Shown: piece after piece, positions 48,758-56,900 of the stretch | Layout of the letters: the number at the start of each line of letters is the position of its first letter | Position numbering within the stretch: the stretch's first letter is position 1 | Origin: Clostridia bacterium | GTDB lineage: Bacteria > Bacillota > Clostridia > Christensenellales > Borkfalkiaceae | Length of the DNA stretch: 64,000 nucleotides | Direction: 5' to 3' | Assembly (NCBI GenBank): GCA_017886545.1 | Contig: JAGHJS010000060.1 | Location: 1-64,000, forward strand | Position numbers and translations under genes: made by a program | The notes under the pieces: model-generated | Told to the model about the DNA's origin: nothing | Database searches by the model: none | What the model saw: only the letters and a program-made list of their open reading frames with translations

Positions 48758-50296
48758 TCAGCGCACGATGAGCGACTTGCCCGTCATCTCTGCCGGAACG
48801 GGGATGCCCATCATGTCGAGCAGCGTGGGCGCAAGGTCGGCGAGCACGCCGCCTTCGCGCAGCTTCACGTTTTTGAGCGCGTCGCACACGAGCACGACGG
48901 GCACGGGGTTGGTGGTGTGCGCGGTGAAGGGCGAACCGTCCTCGGCGATCATCTTGTCCGCATTGCCGTGATCCGCCGTCAGCAGCGCGCCGCCGCCCAT
49001 CGAAAGGATCTTTTTAAGCACCTTGTCCACGCAGTCGTCCACGGCGGCGACCGCCTTTTCCGCCGCTTCCAGAACGCCCGTATGCCCTACCATGTCGCAG
49101 TTTGCAAAGTTCAGGATCATCGCGTCGTACTCCCCCGTCGAGAGCTGTTCGAGCACTTTTTCGGTCACTTCGTAGGCGCTCATTTCGGGCTTTAAGTCGT
49201 ACGTCGCCACCTTCGGCGAAGGCACGAGCACGCGCACCTCGTTCGGGTTAGGCGCCTCGACGCCGCCGTTGAAGAAGAAGGTGACGTGCGCGTACTTCTC
49301 CGTTTCGGCGATGCGCAGCTGTTTTTTGCCGAGCGAGGCGAGGTATTCGCCCAGCGTGTTTTTCAGGCTCTGCGGCTTGAACGCAACGTGCACATGCGAA
49401 AACGTCGCGTCATACTGCGTGAAGCAGACATAGTACGGCGCAAGATACCCCGTTTTGCGCTCGAAGCCGGAAAACTCCGGCTCGGTGAACGCGCGGGTGA
49501 TCTCCCTTGCGCGGTCGGGGCGGAAATTGAAGAAGATGATGCTGTCGCCCGCTTCGACGAGCGCGACGGGCTTGCCGTCCTTCACGACGTTTGTGGGGAG
49601 GATAAATTCGTCGGTCACGTCCTTTTTATAGGACTCTTCGATCGCGGCGGCGGCGTCTTCCGCGGGAATGCCGTTGCCGAGGGTGAGCATCTCATACGCT
49701 TTGACGACGCGCTCCCAGCGGTTGTCGCGGTCCATCGCGTAGTACCTGCCGCACACCGAGGCGACAGTGCCGAACCCGAGCGCATCCATCTCTTTTTGCA
49801 GGTCGCGCACGAAGCCCGCGCCCGAGGTGGGCGATACGTCGCGCCCGTCCATAAAGCAATGCACATAGGCGTTTTCAAGCCCCTGTTCCTTGCACATTTT
49901 CAGAAGCGCGTACAGGTGCGTGTTGTGGCTGTGCACGCCGCCGTCGGACAAAAGCCCCCAGATGTGCAGCTTTTTGCCGTTCTTTTTCGCGCTCTCCATC
50001 GCGCCCGAAAGCGCCTCGTTCCGGAAAAATTCCCCGTCCTGTATCTCCTTGGTGATCTTTGTAAGTTCCTGGTACACGATGCGCCCCGCGCCCATGTTCA
50101 GGTGCCCGACCTCGGAGTTGCCCATCTGCCCGTCGGGGAGCCCGACGCTCATCCCGCTCGCGCCCAGCTGCGACGAAGGATATTCGCGCTCGTACTTTTT
50201 TACGTTGGGGCTGCCCTCCAGCTCAATGGCGTTCCCCTCTTTGTTTTTATTGATCCCGTATCCGTCCATAATGATGATCGCGTAAGGTTTTTTCAT
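48758..50296 (-). CDS. gpmI: 2,3-bisphosphoglycerate-independent phosphoglycerate mutase
   Basis: The 512-residue enzyme has MDGYG (metal Asp11), the phosphorylated serine in GNSEVGHLNMGAGR (Ser61), DGRDVSPTSG and the C-terminal TADHGNADKM. It interconverts 3- and 2-phosphoglycerate with Mn2+. ATG at 50296 has GAGG upstream and a consensus promoter at 50331. It appears monocistronic; I see no clear terminator. Confidence 0.97.
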   Translation of the reverse strand: MKKPYAIIIMDGYGINKNKEGNAIELEGSPNVKKYEREYPSSQLGASGMSVGLPDGQMGNSEVGHLNMGAGRIVYQELTKITKEIQDGEFFRNEALSGAMESAKKNGKKLHIWGLLSDGGVHSHNTHLYALLKMCKEQGLENAYVHCFMDGRDVSPTSGAGFVRDLQKEMDALGFGTVASVCGRYYAMDRDNRWERVVKAYEMLTLGNGIPAEDAAAAIEESYKKDVTDEFILPTNVVKDGKPVALVEAGDSIIFFNFRPDRAREITRAFTEPEFSGFERKTGYLAPYYVCFTQYDATFSHVHVAFKPQSLKNTLGEYLASLGKKQLRIAETEKYAHVTFFFNGGVEAPNPNEVRVLVPSPKVATYDLKPEMSAYEVTEKVLEQLSTGEYDAMILNFANCDMVGHTGVLEAAEKAVAAVDDCVDKVLKKILSMGGGALLTADHGNADKMIAEDGSPFTAHTTNPVPVVLVCDALKNVKLREGGVLADLAPTLLDMMGIPVPAEMTGKSLIVR

Positions 50297-50330
50297 GGAA
50301 GTTACCTCGTTTTCTGAAATTTCAGATAAT

Positions 50331-50359
50331 ATTATATACCATTTTCCGTCTTTTTGCAA
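50331..50359 (-). promoter_or_regulatory. Promoter of gpmI
   Basis: -35 TTGCAA (50359-50354) and -10 TATAAT (50336-50331), 17-bp spacer. Confidence 0.85.
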
Positions 50360-50523
50360 GCAGGGCGCGGGCACGAATCAGAAAAACCTGCGCGCAGACC
50401 GCGCCGATTGCGGCGCGGCGCCCCCGAAAACAGCGCACTTTTTATTCCGAAAAAAGAGCCGAAATGACCCGAAAAATAAATACGTTTTCTTTTCTTTTGT
50501 AAAAAAACAGTCTGGTTATTTGC

Positions 50524-50552
50524 TTGACAAACAGGAATGAAAATGCTATTAT
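50524..50552 (+). promoter_or_regulatory. Promoter of the XRE regulator gene
   Basis: -35 TTGACA (50524-50529) and -10 TATTAT (50547-50552), 17-bp spacer. It gives a leader of about 150 nt (50559-50710) in which I see no known riboswitch. Confidence 0.85.
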
Positions 50553-50710
50553 TACTTTAAAGTGGGGTACCGTTATACGGAAAAACAGGATTTTTTGTGC
50601 AATATTTCCGCACGCTTCCCCATCGTTTCGCTGTCACTAAAGAAATTTTTGGCGTTTTACCGACGGAACATTTTCCGCTTTAAAATTTATGACGCCGATC
50701 GAGGTACATT

Positions 50711-51037
50711 ATGTTTGCAAAAATACTAAAGTCCTTGCGCAAGTCGAACGGCACTACGCAGTGTGAACTTGCCGAAAAGCTTGGCGTGAAGCAGTCTACC
50801 GTCAGCAGCTGGGAGATCGGCAGATCCCGCCCCACCTTTGAACAGGTGATCGAGATCTCGAACATTTTCTCCTGTTCGACCGACTACCTGCTCGGCAAAG
50901 CGGATAACGACAATAATTACGTCTATACCGACAACAAAACGATGCAAAACTTCTACGTCGATTTTTCGCAGCTTTCCAAAGCGGAACAGACTTTTCTCGT
51001 AAAAGCCGTAAAAGCATACGTAGAAAGTTCAAAATAA
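50711..51037 (+). CDS. XRE-family helix-turn-helix regulator
   Basis: The 108-residue protein has a Cro/CI helix-turn-helix in residues 3-60 (TQCELAEKLGVKQSTVSSWEIGR with the middle recognition part), followed by a short helical C-terminal part (QLSKAEQTFLVKAVKAYVES). It is flanked by its own promoter and terminator. Targets are unknown. It looks like a chromosomal SinR-like or housekeeping XRE regulator rather than a prophage repressor, since no phage genes are near. Confidence 0.88.
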   Translation: MFAKILKSLRKSNGTTQCELAEKLGVKQSTVSSWEIGRSRPTFEQVIEISNIFSCSTDYLLGKADNDNNYVYTDNKTMQNFYVDFSQLSKAEQTFLVKAVKAYVESSK

Positions 51038-51075
51038 TTTTATCGGGTTTTCTTGAACAGGAGAGCTTATGAAAG

Positions 51076-51102
51076 GGCACGGGTTTTTTCGTGCCTTTTT
51101 TT
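51076..51102 (+). terminator. Terminator of the XRE gene
   Basis: Stem GGCACG/CGTGCC (51076-51081 with 51090-51095) followed by seven T on the plus strand. Confidence 0.85.
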
Positions 51103-51124
51103 AACACTGCGAACTATTAACCAT

Positions 51125-51157
51125 AAAAAAGCAGCCGACCGGGTCGGCTGCTTTTTT
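51125..51157 (-). terminator. Terminator of the ferritin gene
   Basis: A 15-bp perfect stem including A/T flanks (51125-51139 with 51143-51157) gives a T-run on either strand. Confidence 0.9.
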
Positions 51158-51174
51158 GTTTTGCCCTGCCGCCT

Positions 51175-51696
51175 TCAGTTCGCCGCGTCGCCCGCAACGA
51201 ACGGCGTATACACGCGCGCCGCAAGGTCTTTGTCCAAAAGATACAGGCTGCGGGGATCGCTGCCGAACAGTTTCATCTTCTTGATGAGGTCTTCGGCGTT
51301 CTTTTCCTCTTCGCCCTGCTCTTTGACAAAGGCGTCCAAAAACTGCATGGTCTTGAAATCCTTTGCTTCGGCGGCAACGGCGTACACCTCGTTGATGCTC
51401 GCGCTCACATAGCGCTCGTGCGCAAGCCCCGCTTCCAGCACGGCGGCGGCTTCGTCGAACACTTTATCGGGACGCGCGACGGCGTCCAGTCGCACACGGC
51501 AGCCGCTGTCGCACAGATAGGTACGGATGGCGAGCGCGTGGTCGAGCTCCTCCTTTGCCTGCACCTCATACCAATGCGCAAATCCCGTGAGCCCTGCGTC
51601 CTCGAACCAGTTCGCAAAATCCAGATACAGATACGCCGAATAAAACTCTTTGTTCAGCTGCTCGTTGAGCAGGCTTGCAACTTTCTTGTCCAGCAT
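51175..51696 (-). CDS. ftnA: Ferritin (FtnA type)
   Basis: The 173-residue four-helix protein has the ferroxidase ligands: Glu17 (NKEFYSAY), Glu50/His53 (KEELDHA), Glu in VLEAGLAHE and the EQGEEEKNAE stretch. It stores iron in a 24-mer cage in the cytoplasm. AGGAGG precedes the ATG and the promoter is at 51727. No Fur box was evident to me. Confidence 0.94.
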   Translation of the reverse strand: MLDKKVASLLNEQLNKEFYSAYLYLDFANWFEDAGLTGFAHWYEVQAKEELDHALAIRTYLCDSGCRVRLDAVARPDKVFDEAAAVLEAGLAHERYVSASINEVYAVAAEAKDFKTMQFLDAFVKEQGEEEKNAEDLIKKMKLFGSDPRSLYLLDKDLAARVYTPFVAGDAAN

Positions 51697-51726
51697 CGAA
51701 AAATACCTCCTGCAAATTTCGTTTTC

Positions 51727-51755
51727 AGTATACCCTCTTTTCCGGAAAAAGGCAA
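51727..51755 (-). promoter_or_regulatory. Promoter of the ferritin gene
   Basis: -35 TTGCCT (51755-51750) and -10 TATACT (51732-51727), 17-bp spacer. Confidence 0.8.
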
Positions 51756-51837
51756 CTGTTTGAAGGCGCGCCCCGCACGAAAAGGGGGCGGAAATCGGCG
51801 CCCGCCGAAACGGAAACGCCGCCGCGCAAGAACGAAA

Positions 51838-51863
51838 CGCCGCCCGCCGGACGGCGGGCGGCG
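51838..51863 (-). terminator. Possible terminator of the ECF-coaX-hom operon
   Basis: A 12-bp perfect GC stem (51838-51849 with 51852-51863) is followed by TTTCGTTCTT on the minus strand. Confidence 0.6.
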
Positions 51864-51880
51864 CAACAGCTGCCTTGTTC

Positions 51881-53164
51881 TCAGCCCTCGACCCGGATCA
51901 GGCTGTCCACGGAAAACACGTCGGGCAGCTGACGGATCTTTTCGACGGCGCGGCGCACGGCAAACTCGTGCGTTTCATGCGTGATGAGGATGACGGGCGT
52001 ACCGCTCTCGTCGTTGTCCCCTTTCTGCAACAGGTCGGCAATGCTGATGTTGCTCTTTGCAAAAATGCCTGCGACCTTTGCCAGCACGCCCGCCCTGTCC
52101 TTGACGGTGAAGCGGATGTAATAGCGGCTCTTGAAGTCGTTCACGAACCTCACGCCCTTTTCGGGGAGAAGCGTATTTTTGAACGTCGCGTACTTGTGAT
52201 CGGCGTGCGTTGCGGCATAGATGACGTCCGAAACGATCGCGCTTCCCGTGGGGAGCGCGCCCGCGCCCCTGCCGTACAGCATCACGTCGCCGACGCTGTC
52301 GCCCTGCAAAAAGACGGCGTTGAAGCTGTCGCTGACCGACGCGAGCGGGTGATCTTTACGGATAAACGCGGGGTGCACGCGCACCTCCACGCCGTTTTCG
52401 TTGTTCTTGCCGATGGCAAGGAGTTTGAGCACATAGCCGAGGTCCTTGCCGTGCGCGATGTCTACGGCGGATACGTTCGCAATGCCTTCGCGGTACACTT
52501 TTTCAAGCGGAACGCGCGTATGGAACGCCAGGCTTGACAAAATGGAGAGCTTGTACGCAGCATCGAACCCTTCCACGTCCGCGGTCGGGTCCTTTTCGGC
52601 ATAGCCGAGTTTCTGCGCGTCCTTCAATACGCTTGCGTAGTCCGCCCCTTCGCGGGTCATGCGGGTAAGGATGTAGTTGGTCGTGCCGTTGATGATGCCC
52701 GTAAGGCGGGTGATGACGTTGGACTGCACGCCGTCGGTGAGGGTGCGGATGATCGGCACGCCGCCGACGCAGCTCGCCTCGAAGTACAGCCCCGCGTTCG
52801 TGCGCTTCGCCGCCTTTTCGAGTTCGTACCAGTGCTTGCAGAACAGCTCTTTGTTCGAGGTGACGACGGTCTTTCCGCTGTGCAGCGCCGCCAGAACGAA
52901 GCTGCGGGCGGGTTCGACGCCGCCGATGACTTCGACCACGATGTCCACTGCGGGATTGGAAACGATCTCGGCGATGTTGTCCGCAATGCGGTTTTCTTCG
53001 ACGCCGAGTTCGAGCGCGCGCTGCCTGTTCAGCTCAAGCACGCTTTCGACAACGATGTCGACGCCCTGCGTGCGGCGATAGAAATCCCTGTGATCGCGCA
53101 AAATTTTATAGGTCCCGCTCCCGACGACCCCCAGCCCGAGGATCGCGACGCCCACCGTTTTCAT
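51881..53164 (-). CDS. hom: Homoserine dehydrogenase
   Basis: The 427-residue enzyme has the NAD(P) motif GLGVVGSGTYKIL, the catalytic region GIINGTTNYILT with KLGYAEKDPTADVEG, and a C-terminal ACT regulatory domain (about 350-427), usually the site of threonine feedback. It reduces aspartate semialdehyde to homoserine, the substrate of MetA. ATG at 53164 overlaps the coaX stop by 4 bp and GGAGGG precedes it. Confidence 0.96.
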   Translation of the reverse strand: MKTVGVAILGLGVVGSGTYKILRDHRDFYRRTQGVDIVVESVLELNRQRALELGVEENRIADNIAEIVSNPAVDIVVEVIGGVEPARSFVLAALHSGKTVVTSNKELFCKHWYELEKAAKRTNAGLYFEASCVGGVPIIRTLTDGVQSNVITRLTGIINGTTNYILTRMTREGADYASVLKDAQKLGYAEKDPTADVEGFDAAYKLSILSSLAFHTRVPLEKVYREGIANVSAVDIAHGKDLGYVLKLLAIGKNNENGVEVRVHPAFIRKDHPLASVSDSFNAVFLQGDSVGDVMLYGRGAGALPTGSAIVSDVIYAATHADHKYATFKNTLLPEKGVRFVNDFKSRYYIRFTVKDRAGVLAKVAGIFAKSNISIADLLQKGDNDESGTPVILITHETHEFAVRRAVEKIRQLPDVFSVDSLIRVEG

Positions 53165-53940
53165 TTTTTACCCTCCGCATTCAAATCATACAAATACTTC
53201 AGCCCCTGCAGCGTGAGCAGTTTGTCCACCACGTTGATGCAGGAGATCTCTTTGGCGATGATCTCGCTGAACCCGCCCGTTGCCACGACGGGCATATCCG
53301 GCCGCTTCATTTCGCGGCGGATCTTTTTTACGATGTAATCGACCAGCCCGGCAAAGCCGAATACCAGCCCCGCCTGCATGTTCGTGATCGTGTTTTTCCC
53401 GATCGCGCTCTTCGGCGTTTCGATCTCCACGCGCGGCAGTTTCGCCGTGCCGGACACGAGCGAATCCATCGAACCGCGGATCCCCGGCGCGATGACGCCG
53501 CCGATGAATTCCCGCTGTTCGTTGATCACGTTGAAGGTCGTCGCCGTCCCGAAGTCGATGACGATGACGGGCGCGCCGTACTTACGGATCGCCGCAACGT
53601 CGTTGACGATGCGGTCCGCCCCGACTTCGCGCGCGTTGTCCACGCGCAGGTCATGCCCCGTCTTCAGCCCCGCACCGACAAGCAGCGGTTCGACGCCGAG
53701 ATACGCCGAACACATGTGCGAAACGGTATAGTTGAGCGAAGGGACGACGGACGAGATGATCGCGCCGGCAATGTCGGTCGCGTAGATCCCCTTCACGGCG
53801 AGCATGTCGATGATCGCCGTGCCGTACTGGTCGCTCGTCCTGTTCAGGTCGGTCGCGACGCGGAAGCTGACTTTCAGCTCGTCGCCTTCGAACAGCCCGT
53901 ACTTGATGTTGGTGTTGCCGATGTCGATGCAAAGTATCAT
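53161..53940 (-). CDS. coaX: Type III pantothenate kinase
   Basis: The 259-residue ASKHA-fold kinase has CIDIGNTNIKYGLFEG at the start, DNAREVGADRIVNDVAA and DFGTATTFNVI. It catalyses the first step of CoA synthesis. ATG at 53940 is chosen from the family start MILCIDIGNTN. The S-component gene ends 4 bp upstream and hom overlaps its stop, so the three form an operon. The context suggests that the transporter imports pantothenate. Confidence 0.96.
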   Translation of the reverse strand: MILCIDIGNTNIKYGLFEGDELKVSFRVATDLNRTSDQYGTAIIDMLAVKGIYATDIAGAIISSVVPSLNYTVSHMCSAYLGVEPLLVGAGLKTGHDLRVDNAREVGADRIVNDVAAIRKYGAPVIVIDFGTATTFNVINEQREFIGGVIAPGIRGSMDSLVSGTAKLPRVEIETPKSAIGKNTITNMQAGLVFGFAGLVDYIVKKIRREMKRPDMPVVATGGFSEIIAKEISCINVVDKLLTLQGLKYLYDLNAEGKK

Positions 53941-53944
53941 GGTT

Positions 53945-54703
53945 TCAGTTCCCGTTTTTCTGCGCGGCGGGTTTTCCGGGCGCGGGCGCGTCCTCTGCCT
54001 GTGCGTCCTCCGCGGGCGCTCCTTCGGCAAGCCCGCCGTTTTTGCTGACGCCGCACGCATCGGCTTCCGCCGCCTGCCGCTGCGCCGGCTGCTGTTTCTT
54101 CCTGACCGATCTGCCCACGACGCGCACCACCGTATAGATCGCGGGCGACGCCACTGCGTTGATGGCGAATTCAACGAGGAAATTCACTCCCGCGCAGCCG
54201 ATGATCAGAAAATAAATGACCGTCGACCCGTCCGCCACGAAATTCGCCTCGAGCGTGCCGCTCATCAGCAGTCCGCCGAGGATGAAAAGCCCCGTGTTCA
54301 CGATCGGCGCCGACACGGAGGCGACGAAGATCGCCGCGTAGGCGTTCTTTTTGGAAATAAGTTTAAACAGCAGCCCCGCGACCAACCCCGCAGCAGTGCC
54401 CTTGACAAGGCACAGCGCGCTCGTAAGCACGGGATGATCGACGAACAGGATGTTCGTAAACGCGTCGACGCCCGTAATGCCGTAGATGAGCACGATCAGC
54501 CCGAACACAAAGCCGAGAAACGCGCCGGCAAGCGGACCCAAAAGCACCGCGCCGAGCACGATGGGCACGAGCACGAACGAAAGGCTCGTCGCGCCGATGC
54601 GGATGTACCCGCCCCAGATCTGCAGCACGACGACAAGCGCCACCAGAACCGCCAGAAAGGCGATGTTCTTCGCCGTAAAAAACGGCTTCCTCTTTGCTTC
54701 CAT
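53945..54703 (-). CDS. ECF transporter S-component, probably for pantothenate
   Basis: The 252-residue membrane protein has about six helices within residues 12-195 and an ECF S-component layout (YIRIGATSLSFVLVPIVLGAVL, then GPLAGAFLGFVFGLI). A 55-residue hydrophilic Ala/Glu/Gln-rich tail follows. S-components bind a vitamin and dock with a shared EcfAAT module, which is not encoded here. The 4-bp spacing to coaX points to pantothenate (PanT-like); this is inference. GAGGAGG precedes the ATG. Confidence 0.85.
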   Translation of the reverse strand: MEAKRKPFFTAKNIAFLAVLVALVVVLQIWGGYIRIGATSLSFVLVPIVLGAVLLGPLAGAFLGFVFGLIVLIYGITGVDAFTNILFVDHPVLTSALCLVKGTAAGLVAGLLFKLISKKNAYAAIFVASVSAPIVNTGLFILGGLLMSGTLEANFVADGSTVIYFLIIGCAGVNFLVEFAINAVASPAIYTVVRVVGRSVRKKQQPAQRQAAEADACGVSKNGGLAEGAPAEDAQAEDAPAPGKPAAQKNGN

Positions 54704-54874
54704 AAGAAGACCTCCTCGGATTTCCCTCCAACAGGAATATCCGTGAAAAAAATATATTTATGCGTTTTGTATAAGGTAAAGCCCGCAGAGCGGTGCCCTC
54801 CTCGCGCATATCATGACTGCGGCGCCCCGCAAAACGCGGCGCGCGGGCTGCGGAATACCTCCGCAGCGCATAAT

Positions 54875-54903
54875 ATTATACCAAATTCCGCACAGTATGG
54901 CAA
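54875..54903 (-). promoter_or_regulatory. Promoter of the S-component-coaX-hom operon
   Basis: -35 TTGCCA (54903-54898) and -10 TATAAT (54880-54875), 17-bp spacer. The leader of about 165 nt starts with a 7-bp hairpin (CTGCGGA/TCCGCAG) but matches no riboswitch I know. Confidence 0.85.
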
Positions 54904-55225
54904 GCAAATCGCAGTCAGAAAAGTTTTGTGAAAGCGCGCCGCCGACGGCGCGCGGGCAAAACGGCGCGGCATCCGCACCCCGTACGGGCAACGGCGCCCG
55001 TTCCCTGCGCGGGCTGTACGGCACGGCGCGGCGCACACTTCCCGCGCATACAGTACGGCACGGCAACGTTCCCCGCGCGGGCGTAACATTTTGCGCACCC
55101 GCCGCGTAAAATGAAGTATGGGCAGCCGAAATAACCGGCCGCGGCGCGCGGCTTCGGCGCCCGAACGCCCGGCGGCAGAAACGCCAATACATATCATCCT
55201 GCCGCCAAACAGGAGGAAATCATCA
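54904..55225. other. GC-rich intergenic region without supported genes
   Basis: The stretch has several short inverted repeats (for example around 54938-54960 and CCCGTACGGG near 54981) and a repeated GTACGGCACGGC. A weak plus-strand promoter (GTAACA 55083-55088, TAAAAT 55107-55112, 18-bp spacer) may serve the small Cys-rich gene. Open frames here have no ribosome sites or recognisable protein features. Confidence 0.5.
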
Positions 55226-55429
55226 ATGAATCTTTTCGGAAATCTCTGCGGCGATAACGGATGCCTCTGGATCCTCATCCTTTTGCTCATCGTCTGCTGC
55301 TCGCAGAGCGGCATCCTGAGCAATATACTCGACAGCTGCTACCTGCCTCTCATTCTCGCGGTGGCGTATTGCGCCTGCAAAAAGGGCGGACTCTGCAACC
55401 TGTTCCGCTCCGGCTGCGGCTGCAAGTGA
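55226..55429 (+). CDS. 67-residue Cys-rich hydrophobic small protein
   Basis: AGGAGG lies 9 nt before the ATG. The protein has ten cysteines (8, 13, 24, 25, 38, 49, 51, 57, 64, 66) and two hydrophobic stretches (14-24 and 39-48), ending in CGCK. It would be a membrane micropeptide with cysteine pairs able to bind metal or form disulfides. I recall similar anonymous small proteins in Clostridia but can give no function. It has its own terminator. Confidence 0.75.
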   Translation: MNLFGNLCGDNGCLWILILLLIVCCSQSGILSNILDSCYLPLILAVAYCACKKGGLCNLFRSGCGCK

Positions 55430-55457
55430 TCCTTCGCCTTTCTGCCCCTTGTTCCGA

Positions 55458-55487
55458 AAAAAAGCACGGTGTGAACCGTGCTTTTTT
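55458..55487. terminator. Bidirectional terminator
   Basis: A 13-bp perfect stem with A/T flanks (55458-55470 with 55475-55487) serves the plus-strand small gene and the minus-strand NUDIX gene. Confidence 0.92.
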
Positions 55488-55496
55488 GCTTGCGTT

Positions 55497-56039
55497 TTAT
55501 CGTTCCCCTTCCGCCTTATCCAGCAAATAACGCTGCACCGCGGCGATGGTCTTTGCGTCGCGGATCCGCCCGTCGGCGATCATCGCGGAAACGTCTGCAA
55601 GCGGGATGCGGACGACGCTGACGAATTCATCGTCGTCGGGGTGGACATGCCCCATATGTACGCCGTGCGCCAGAAAAACGTGCAGTTTTTCATTCGTGTA
55701 GCCGGGCGTCGGATAGAGGGTGAACAGCTTTTCCACGCGTTCCGCGACGCGTCCCGTCTCCTCTTCCAGTTCGCGTGCGGCGGCGTGCGCGGGATCTTCG
55801 CCCTTGTCGAGCTTGCCCGCGGGGATCTCCAAAAGTTCTTCGCCGTAAGCGTAACGGAACTGCCGCACGAGCAGCACCTTCCCCTCCTCCACGCAGAGCA
55901 CGGCGGCGCCGCCCGGATGCTCGACCATTTCGCGCTTGCACGGTCTGCCGTCGGGCAAAAGCGCGTCGTCCACGCGCAGATTGATGATAAACCCTTTATA
56001 GAGGGTATGCTTTTCGACTGTTTTTTCGGTCAGGTTCAT
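55497..56039 (-). CDS. NUDIX hydrolase, ADP-ribose pyrophosphatase type
   Basis: The 180-residue protein has a perfect NUDIX box (G-x5-E-x7-REL-x-EE-x-G within AGKLDKGEDPAHAAARELEEETG) and the upstream VRQFRYAYGEELLEIPAG typical of ADP-ribose pyrophosphatases (NudF/YqkG). It hydrolyses ADP-ribose to AMP and ribose-5-phosphate. Its ATG overlaps the stop of the upstream gene by 4 bp (ATGA), so the two are coupled. Confidence 0.92.
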   Translation of the reverse strand: MNLTEKTVEKHTLYKGFIINLRVDDALLPDGRPCKREMVEHPGGAAVLCVEEGKVLLVRQFRYAYGEELLEIPAGKLDKGEDPAHAAARELEEETGRVAERVEKLFTLYPTPGYTNEKLHVFLAHGVHMGHVHPDDDEFVSVVRIPLADVSAMIADGRIRDAKTIAAVQRYLLDKAEGER

Positions 56040-56746
56040 AACGTCTCCTTGATCTGATCGAGCGCCTGCGAAAATTTGGAAACGGTGTCGACGCCGAATC
56101 CCGCGCCGCGCGCGAAGGCGAGGTAGCCCACGAGCACGCCCGCAAGCGTTTCGGGGTCGCTCACGCTGCTTTCCGCCGCGTTGAGAAGAAGCAGCGCGTC
56201 CACTTTCACCGCGTCCGGGATACGCGCGGTATACACGCGTTTGCGTTCCGCCCCGATGACGGGAGCGAGTGCGGAAGCGGCGCGCACCGCGCCGAGCTTT
56301 TCCGCCTCCGCCGCCGCCCCGCCGCGGAACATCGTTTTGACCGCGTTGCGGAACGGTTTGATGACCTGGTTGCAGAAGGCGTAAAAACTGCCGTGCAGGC
56401 TGCCGTCCGCATAAAAATATTCCTGCAGGAAGGCGGACAGATCGATGGACTTCGCGTCGATCTCCGCGAGGATGAAGAACGTGAACGCCAGGCGTTCGGC
56501 GGGGTCCTCGGGAAAGAGCAGCACCCGCCGCGAAGAGCCGGGCGGCGTATAGTTCATATACCTGCGTTTCGCCGCTTCGTAGTCGTATCCGTTCGTCGCA
56601 TCCTTGAAAAAGGCATACAACGCGTCGGAGGAAACGATCGACTTCAGCAAATCGGATATGCGCGTATCCGCAATGATGAAACCGGACCGGATCACATCGT
56701 CGCACCGCTTCAGAAACAACTCAACCTGTTCTCTTGCTCCCGCCAT
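56036..56746 (-). CDS. Conserved-looking protein of unknown function
   Basis: The 236-residue soluble, mostly helical protein starts at 56746 after GAGGAGG. Visible features are an N-terminal helix-rich part (VELFLKRCDDVIRSGFIIAD), RRYMNYTPPGSSRRVLLFPED in the middle and an Ala-rich C-terminal half. There are no membrane segments and no motif I can name. It has its own promoter and is translationally coupled to the NUDIX hydrolase, so a role in nucleotide or ADP-ribose metabolism is possible but unproven. Confidence 0.75.
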   Translation of the reverse strand: MAGAREQVELFLKRCDDVIRSGFIIADTRISDLLKSIVSSDALYAFFKDATNGYDYEAAKRRYMNYTPPGSSRRVLLFPEDPAERLAFTFFILAEIDAKSIDLSAFLQEYFYADGSLHGSFYAFCNQVIKPFRNAVKTMFRGGAAAEAEKLGAVRAASALAPVIGAERKRVYTARIPDAVKVDALLLLNAAESSVSDPETLAGVLVGYLAFARGAGFGVDTVSKFSQALDQIKETL

Positions 56747-56795
56747 ATTGCCTCCTCTTCTGTGCACTTTTTACATGCCTTGCCCTTTGGATATC

Positions 56796-56824
56796 ATTAT
56801 AGCACAAAAATTTTATTTTATTAA
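56796..56824 (-). promoter_or_regulatory. Promoter of the unknown gene and NUDIX pair
   Basis: -35 TTAATA (56824-56819) and -10 TATAAT (56801-56796), 17-bp spacer. Confidence 0.65.
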
Positions 56825-56843
56825 CTTATTTTTCGGAAATATC

Positions 56844-56872
56844 TTGATTTTCAAAAAATTTTTGGGTATAAT
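56844..56872 (+). promoter_or_regulatory. Promoter of the HPr-like gene
   Basis: -35 TTGATT (56844-56849) and -10 TATAAT (56867-56872), 17-bp spacer. Confidence 0.85.
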
Positions 56873-56900
56873 ATAGAAAATGCTTTTTGGAGGTTCTTTT

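Noticed and set aside
50559-50710. MraZ-type operator or riboswitch in the XRE gene leader
   Set aside because: A single GTGGG is present rather than the spaced repeats MraZ needs, and no riboswitch core was visible.
54704-54870. Vitamin riboswitch (TPP, FMN, THF) in the ECF operon leader
   Set aside because: I found none of the conserved core boxes of these classes; only one short hairpin is clear.
54758-55323. Minus-strand open frames in the GC-rich gap before the Cys-rich gene
   Set aside because: Overlapping frames with Ala/Arg/Pro-rich products, no Shine-Dalgarno site and no recognisable domain; the region contains a promoter and inverted repeats instead.
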